DNA of 64,000 bases from SVEL01 sp045126215 (GTDB taxonomy: Bacteria; Bacillota; Clostridia; Lachnospirales; Lachnospiraceae), in NCBI GenBank assembly GCA_045126215.1, contig JBGVOD010000038.1, positions 18,353 to 82,352 of the forward strand, given 5' to 3'. A program made the position numbers and the translations under genes. Positions 63,005-64,000 of the stretch are shown one piece after another (position 1 is the first letter of the stretch; the number at the start of each line of letters is the position of its first letter). The notes below the pieces were generated by a model. The model was not told the DNA's origin. It saw only the letters and a list, made by a program, of their open reading frames with translations, and did no database searches.

Positions 63005-64000
63005 TTATTTTTTCCAAAACTTTGGAATAAATTCTTCTTCAAACTTTAAGACAGAATATTGATCTGACATACCTGCTATATAATCACAAACAACTCTTTC
63101 AGGTTTCTCATTCAAATCATTTATAAGATGTAAAAATTCTTCCGGTAATTTATCAATATTATTTAAGTATAATCCGTATAATTCCGTAAGCATTTTTTGT
63201 GCCTTATATTCCTGTCCTTTTGCAACAGGGTTTACATATACACTCTGGAACATATACTTCCTCAACCCCTGCATTGCATCTTCCACCTCTTTTGACATTA
63301 TAATATCCGGCTTGTCCATACTATTATTTACAATATCTCTTATTAATGTATCAAGACGTGTCTTTGTATCATTTCCCAGAACACTTGTAAAACATTCCGG
63401 TATATCTTCTTCTTTTAATATCTTTCCTCTTATTGCATCATCAATATCGTGATTAATATATGCAATTTTATCAGATAGTCTTACGACTTTTCCCTCTAAT
63501 GTACATGGATTTCCACTTGTCCTATGATTTAAGATACCATCTCTTACTTCTTTTGTAAGATTTAATCCCAATCCATCCTTTTCAAGTATTTCAACCACTC
63601 TGACACTCTGTTCAAAATGTGTAAATCCATATTTACATACTTGATTTAGTGCTCTTTCACCGGCATGTCCAAATGGTGTATGTCCAAGATCATGCCCAAG
63701 TGCTATCGCTTCTGTTAAATCTTCATTTAATCTAAGAGATCTTGCAATACTCCTTGAAATCTGTGCAACTTCAAGAGTATGCGTCAGACGTGTTCTGTAA
63801 TGATCTCCCTCTGGAGCAAGAAAAACCTGTGTTTTATGTTTCAATCTTCGAAACGCTTTACAATGAATAATTCTATCCCGATCTCTTTGGTACTCTGTTC
63901 TCATATCACAAGGTTCTTCATACCTGTCTCTTCCCATTGTATCTTTACTATGGCTTGCATATGGACTAAGTAAATATTCTTCATTTGCAATAAGCATCTC
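63005..64000 (-). CDS. dgt: dGTPase-like HD phosphohydrolase, N-terminus probably cut by window edge
   Basis: An HD-domain deoxyguanosinetriphosphate triphosphohydrolase-like protein with HRTRLTHTLEVAQIS-like (YRTRLTHTLEVAQIS), HDLGHTPFGHAGER and the conserved opening EYLLSPYASHSKDTMGRDR. It hydrolyses dNTPs to nucleoside and triphosphate. An ATG occurs at 63997, but homologues usually begin some residues earlier, and the frame stays open to the edge, so the gene is treated as partial. It heads the operon with dnaG, 25 bp apart. Confidence 0.93.
   Translation of the reverse strand, partial: EMLIANEEYLLSPYASHSKDTMGRDRYEEPCDMRTEYQRDRDRIIHCKAFRRLKHKTQVFLAPEGDHYRTRLTHTLEVAQISRSIARSLRLNEDLTEAIALGHDLGHTPFGHAGERALNQVCKYGFTHFEQSVRVVEILEKDGLGLNLTKEVRDGILNHRTSGNPCTLEGKVVRLSDKIAYINHDIDDAIRGKILKEEDIPECFTSVLGNDTKTRLDTLIRDIVNNSMDKPDIIMSKEVEDAMQGLRKYMFQSVYVNPVAKGQEYKAQKMLTELYGLYLNNIDKLPEEFLHLINDLNEKPERVVCDYIAGMSDQYSVLKFEEEFIPKFWKK

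Overview
The window is a contiguous piece of a low-GC Gram-positive chromosome. Gene content points to an anaerobic member of class Clostridia, most likely family Lachnospiraceae. The main markers are a SCIFF peptide (six cysteines in 47 residues) with its radical-SAM maturase, sporulation sigma factor SigG with a YlmC/YmxH protein, Rex, a DUF1540 protein, a DUF5688 protein, TIGR04086, and the operon order dgt-dnaG-rpoD-trmK-nucleoside kinase. Nearly all genes are chromosomal housekeeping genes with SD-led starts. I see no phage, insertion sequence, CRISPR array or rRNA operon. Genus cannot be fixed from the sequence alone.

Layout. 1-16.6 kb is almost entirely minus strand: a truncated sensor histidine kinase, an aldolase-family enzyme, YebC, a CNNM/CorC membrane protein, a MazF-type toxin without a visible antitoxin, the nnr-acpS-coiled-coil-rex run (rex with a Rex-like operator on its own consensus promoter), a chemoreceptor paired with a BMP-type binding lipoprotein, carbamate kinase, a D,D-carboxypeptidase, a Cache-PAS sensor with no output domain, and a cysteine desulfurase. 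16.7-24.5 kb holds a SpoVB-like flippase, metA (acetyl-CoA type by its Glu111), ligA, an RsuA/RluF pseudouridine synthase, a GGDEF protein and an Asn/Lys-tailed membrane protein. 24.6-30.7 kb holds tRNA-Arg, a DUF5688 protein, efp, vanZ-like, and the shikimate genes aroK, aroD and aroE around a small membrane protein. 30.7-35.8 kb has an HAD phosphatase, two membrane-anchored exported proteins, two divergent tRNA-Leu genes, and infC-rpmI-rplT behind an attenuator leader; infC starts with ATT. 36-39.6 kb is a GntR/YtrA-type regulator with a two-gene ABC system and a palindromic operator. 39.6-44 kb has yqeG, nrdR, ylmC, sigG and recJ.

44-49.5 kb contains the SCIFF locus (scfA, scfB, then a fused secDF) and a second CorC paralogue. 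49.6-55.6 kb contains TIGR04086 and a reduced Tad/Flp-like secretion locus: a CpaE-like protein with a degenerate P-loop, a TadA/CpaF ATPase, a TadB/C-like membrane protein and four small single-TM proteins, one of only 56 residues. 55.8-57.2 kb is pyrBI, sharing a bidirectional terminator with rnpB (RNase P RNA). The right end is the replication/transcription operon with sigma A.

The least explained structure is a dispersed repeat. One copy lies at about 33.24-33.40 kb. Two inverted copies form a long palindrome at about 43.93-44.26 kb, which fills the only gene-free stretch longer than 400 bp. Two of the three copies abut intrinsic terminators. Other items worth a second look are the stem-loop between scfA and scfB, the reduced Tad-like locus, and the BMP-lipoprotein/chemoreceptor gene pair with no transporter beside it.
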